Shown here: one piece after another, positions 51,131 through 51,760 of the stretch | Layout of the letters: each line of letters opens with the position of its first letter | Numbering within the stretch: position 1 is the first letter of the stretch | DNA from: Gallionella sp. | GTDB lineage: Bacteria > Pseudomonadota > Gammaproteobacteria > Burkholderiales > Gallionellaceae | Reading direction: 5' to 3' | NCBI GenBank assembly: GCA_017880865.1 | Contig: JADGRL010000017.1 | Span: 1 to 51,760, forward strand | DNA length: 51,760 nt | Position numbers and translations under genes: made by a program | Notes under the pieces: model-generated | What the model was told of the DNA's origin: nothing | The model's input: the letters and a program-made list of their open reading frames with translations, nothing else | Databases searched by the model: none

Positions 51131-51603
51131 GCACAATCCCATTAACAGTGGTGGGCGCAGAGAGAATGCGCCAGGAGTTGCATAACCTCAAGACGGTAGA
51201 GCGCCCATCGGTGATTAACGCCATTTCAGAAGCGCGCGCACAGGGCGATTTATCAGAAAACGCTGAATATGATGCCGCGAAAGAACGCCAGTCGTTCGTC
51301 GAAGGCCGTATCGTCGAGTTGGAATTCAAGCTGGGCAGCGCACAGGTCATCGATCCCAAGACGCTCAATGCCGATGGGCGTTGCGTGTTCGGTTCGACCG
51401 TGGTGCTGGAAGATGTGAACAACGGCGACGTGGTCACGTATCAGATTGTCGGCGACGACGAGGCTGACATCAGGCACCGCAAGGTTTCCATCAGTTCACC
51501 GATTGCCCGCGCGTTGATCGGCAAATACAGCGGCGATGTCGCCGAAGTGCAGGCACCGGGAGGGGTGAGGGAATATGAAGTGGTAGAGGTTCAGTACATT
51601 TAA
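51127..51603 (+). CDS. greA: transcription elongation factor GreA
   Basis: A 158-residue factor that rescues backtracked RNA polymerase by stimulating transcript cleavage. The N-terminal coiled coil has the acidic tip [15 protein letters not shown], and the C-terminal FKBP-like domain includes [12 protein letters not shown] and [12 protein letters not shown]. Length is normal. It ends the carA-carB-greA operon, an order common in betaproteobacteria. Confidence 0.99.
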   Translation: MSTIPLTVVGAERMRQELHNLKTVERPSVINAISEARAQGDLSENAEYDAAKERQSFVEGRIVELEFKLGSAQVIDPKTLNADGRCVFGSTVVLEDVNNGDVVTYQIVGDDEADIRHRKVSISSPIARALIGKYSGDVAEVQAPGGVREYEVVEVQYI

Positions 51604-51628
51604 TCCGGTGGTTGACCGGAAGCAAGTC

Positions 51629-51656
51629 ACCTTCTTTTGCATCGCCAAAAGAAGGT
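51629..51656. terminator. hairpin after greA (repeat-type)
   Basis: A perfect 11 bp stem (ACCTTCTTTTG with CAAAAGAAGGT) around a CATCGC loop, 26 nt after the greA stop. No T-run follows. The wording AAAAGAAGGTAACCGAAG is typical of a dispersed proteobacterial repeat, and the preceding GGTTGACCGG is shared with 18571-18580. It may serve as a terminator. The remaining ~100 bp to the window end has no recognised gene. Confidence 0.55.
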
Positions 51657-51760
51657 AACCGAAGAAAAGGCTAGCCGTTCCGCAAAGGTGTGTAATATAA
51701 ATGTTTGATCCCTCTCAAACCGGCTCGGAGCTTGGCTTTCACCAAGTTTGCTACTGTGGC

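Noticed and set aside
51674..51760. 29-codon open frame on the minus strand at the window end
   Set aside because: It could be the end of a gene lying beyond the window, but it is too short to judge and no family is recognisable.

Overview
The window is a 51.8 kb chromosomal stretch of a betaproteobacterium. Gene content and order point to the Nitrosomonadales, close to Gallionellaceae: hrcA-hemH facing nadK-recN, recN-bamE-dapB, pyrG-kdsA-eno-ftsB, exbB-exbD-lpxK-trm112-kdsB-adk, carA-carB-greA, a PPi-dependent phosphofructokinase with a membrane H+-pyrophosphatase, and an SHP/diheme cytochrome c/cytochrome b operon. This placement is inferred from protein families and synteny; there is no rRNA gene. 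I saw no tRNA, IS element, prophage or CRISPR array.

Layout. 0-3 kb (minus): rsgA (cut by the window edge), a pterin dehydratase, a small cytochrome c and an M48 protease, with orn divergent. 3.4-10.5 kb (mostly minus): a zinc-ribbon protein, murI, a Lon-related protease, a PaiB-like flavin protein, hemH and hrcA. 10.8-13.7 kb (plus): a five-gene redox operon, SHP-type cytochrome, diheme cytochrome c, cytochrome b, a four-helix membrane protein with paired histidines, and a second diheme cytochrome c. A ferritin-like DUF455 gene follows on the minus strand. 14.7-18.5 kb (plus): nadK, recN, bamE, dapB. 18.55-19.44 kb: a large inverted-repeat structure. 19.4-26.2 kb (plus): pyrG, kdsA, eno, ftsB and a PAS-GGDEF-EAL protein. 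26.3-34.4 kb: folD, ppa, pfp, two rRNA/protein-methyltransferase-like genes, an orphan small gene and hppA. 34.5-39.4 kb (minus): gamma-carbonic anhydrase-like, GlcG-like, adk, kdsB, trm112, lpxK, exbD, exbB. 39.7-46.4 kb (plus): xseA, a repeat-rich spacer, a large outer-membrane metalloprotease/propeller/barrel fusion and a propeller lipoprotein. 46.7-51.6 kb (plus): carA, carB, greA.

How the genes work together. Most are housekeeping: pyrimidine and CTP synthesis (carAB, pyrG), Kdo and lipid A (kdsA, kdsB, lpxK), envelope energy and assembly (exbBD, bamE), lysine/peptidoglycan precursors (dapB, murI), and PPi-linked glycolysis (pfp, ppa, hppA, eno). The accessory part is the 10.8-13.7 kb cytochrome operon, which looks like a quinol-to-periplasm electron conduit ending in an oxygen/NO-binding type cytochrome.

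The most unusual feature is non-coding. A modular dispersed repeat (called repeat A here) occurs at four intergenic loci (18.6-19.3, 27.2, 29.3 and 41.2-41.5 kb). It is built from recurring modules of about 20-30 nt in both orientations. At 18.58-19.32 kb it forms a ~700 bp inverted duplication around a ~190 bp core with its own terminator-like hairpin. At 27.2 kb, and probably at 41 kb, repeat A has interrupted a different repeat whose uninterrupted copy lies elsewhere in the window (38.2 and 8.2 kb), which is direct evidence of insertion. A separate REP-like sequence overlaps the rsgA start and lies in frame inside a methyltransferase gene.
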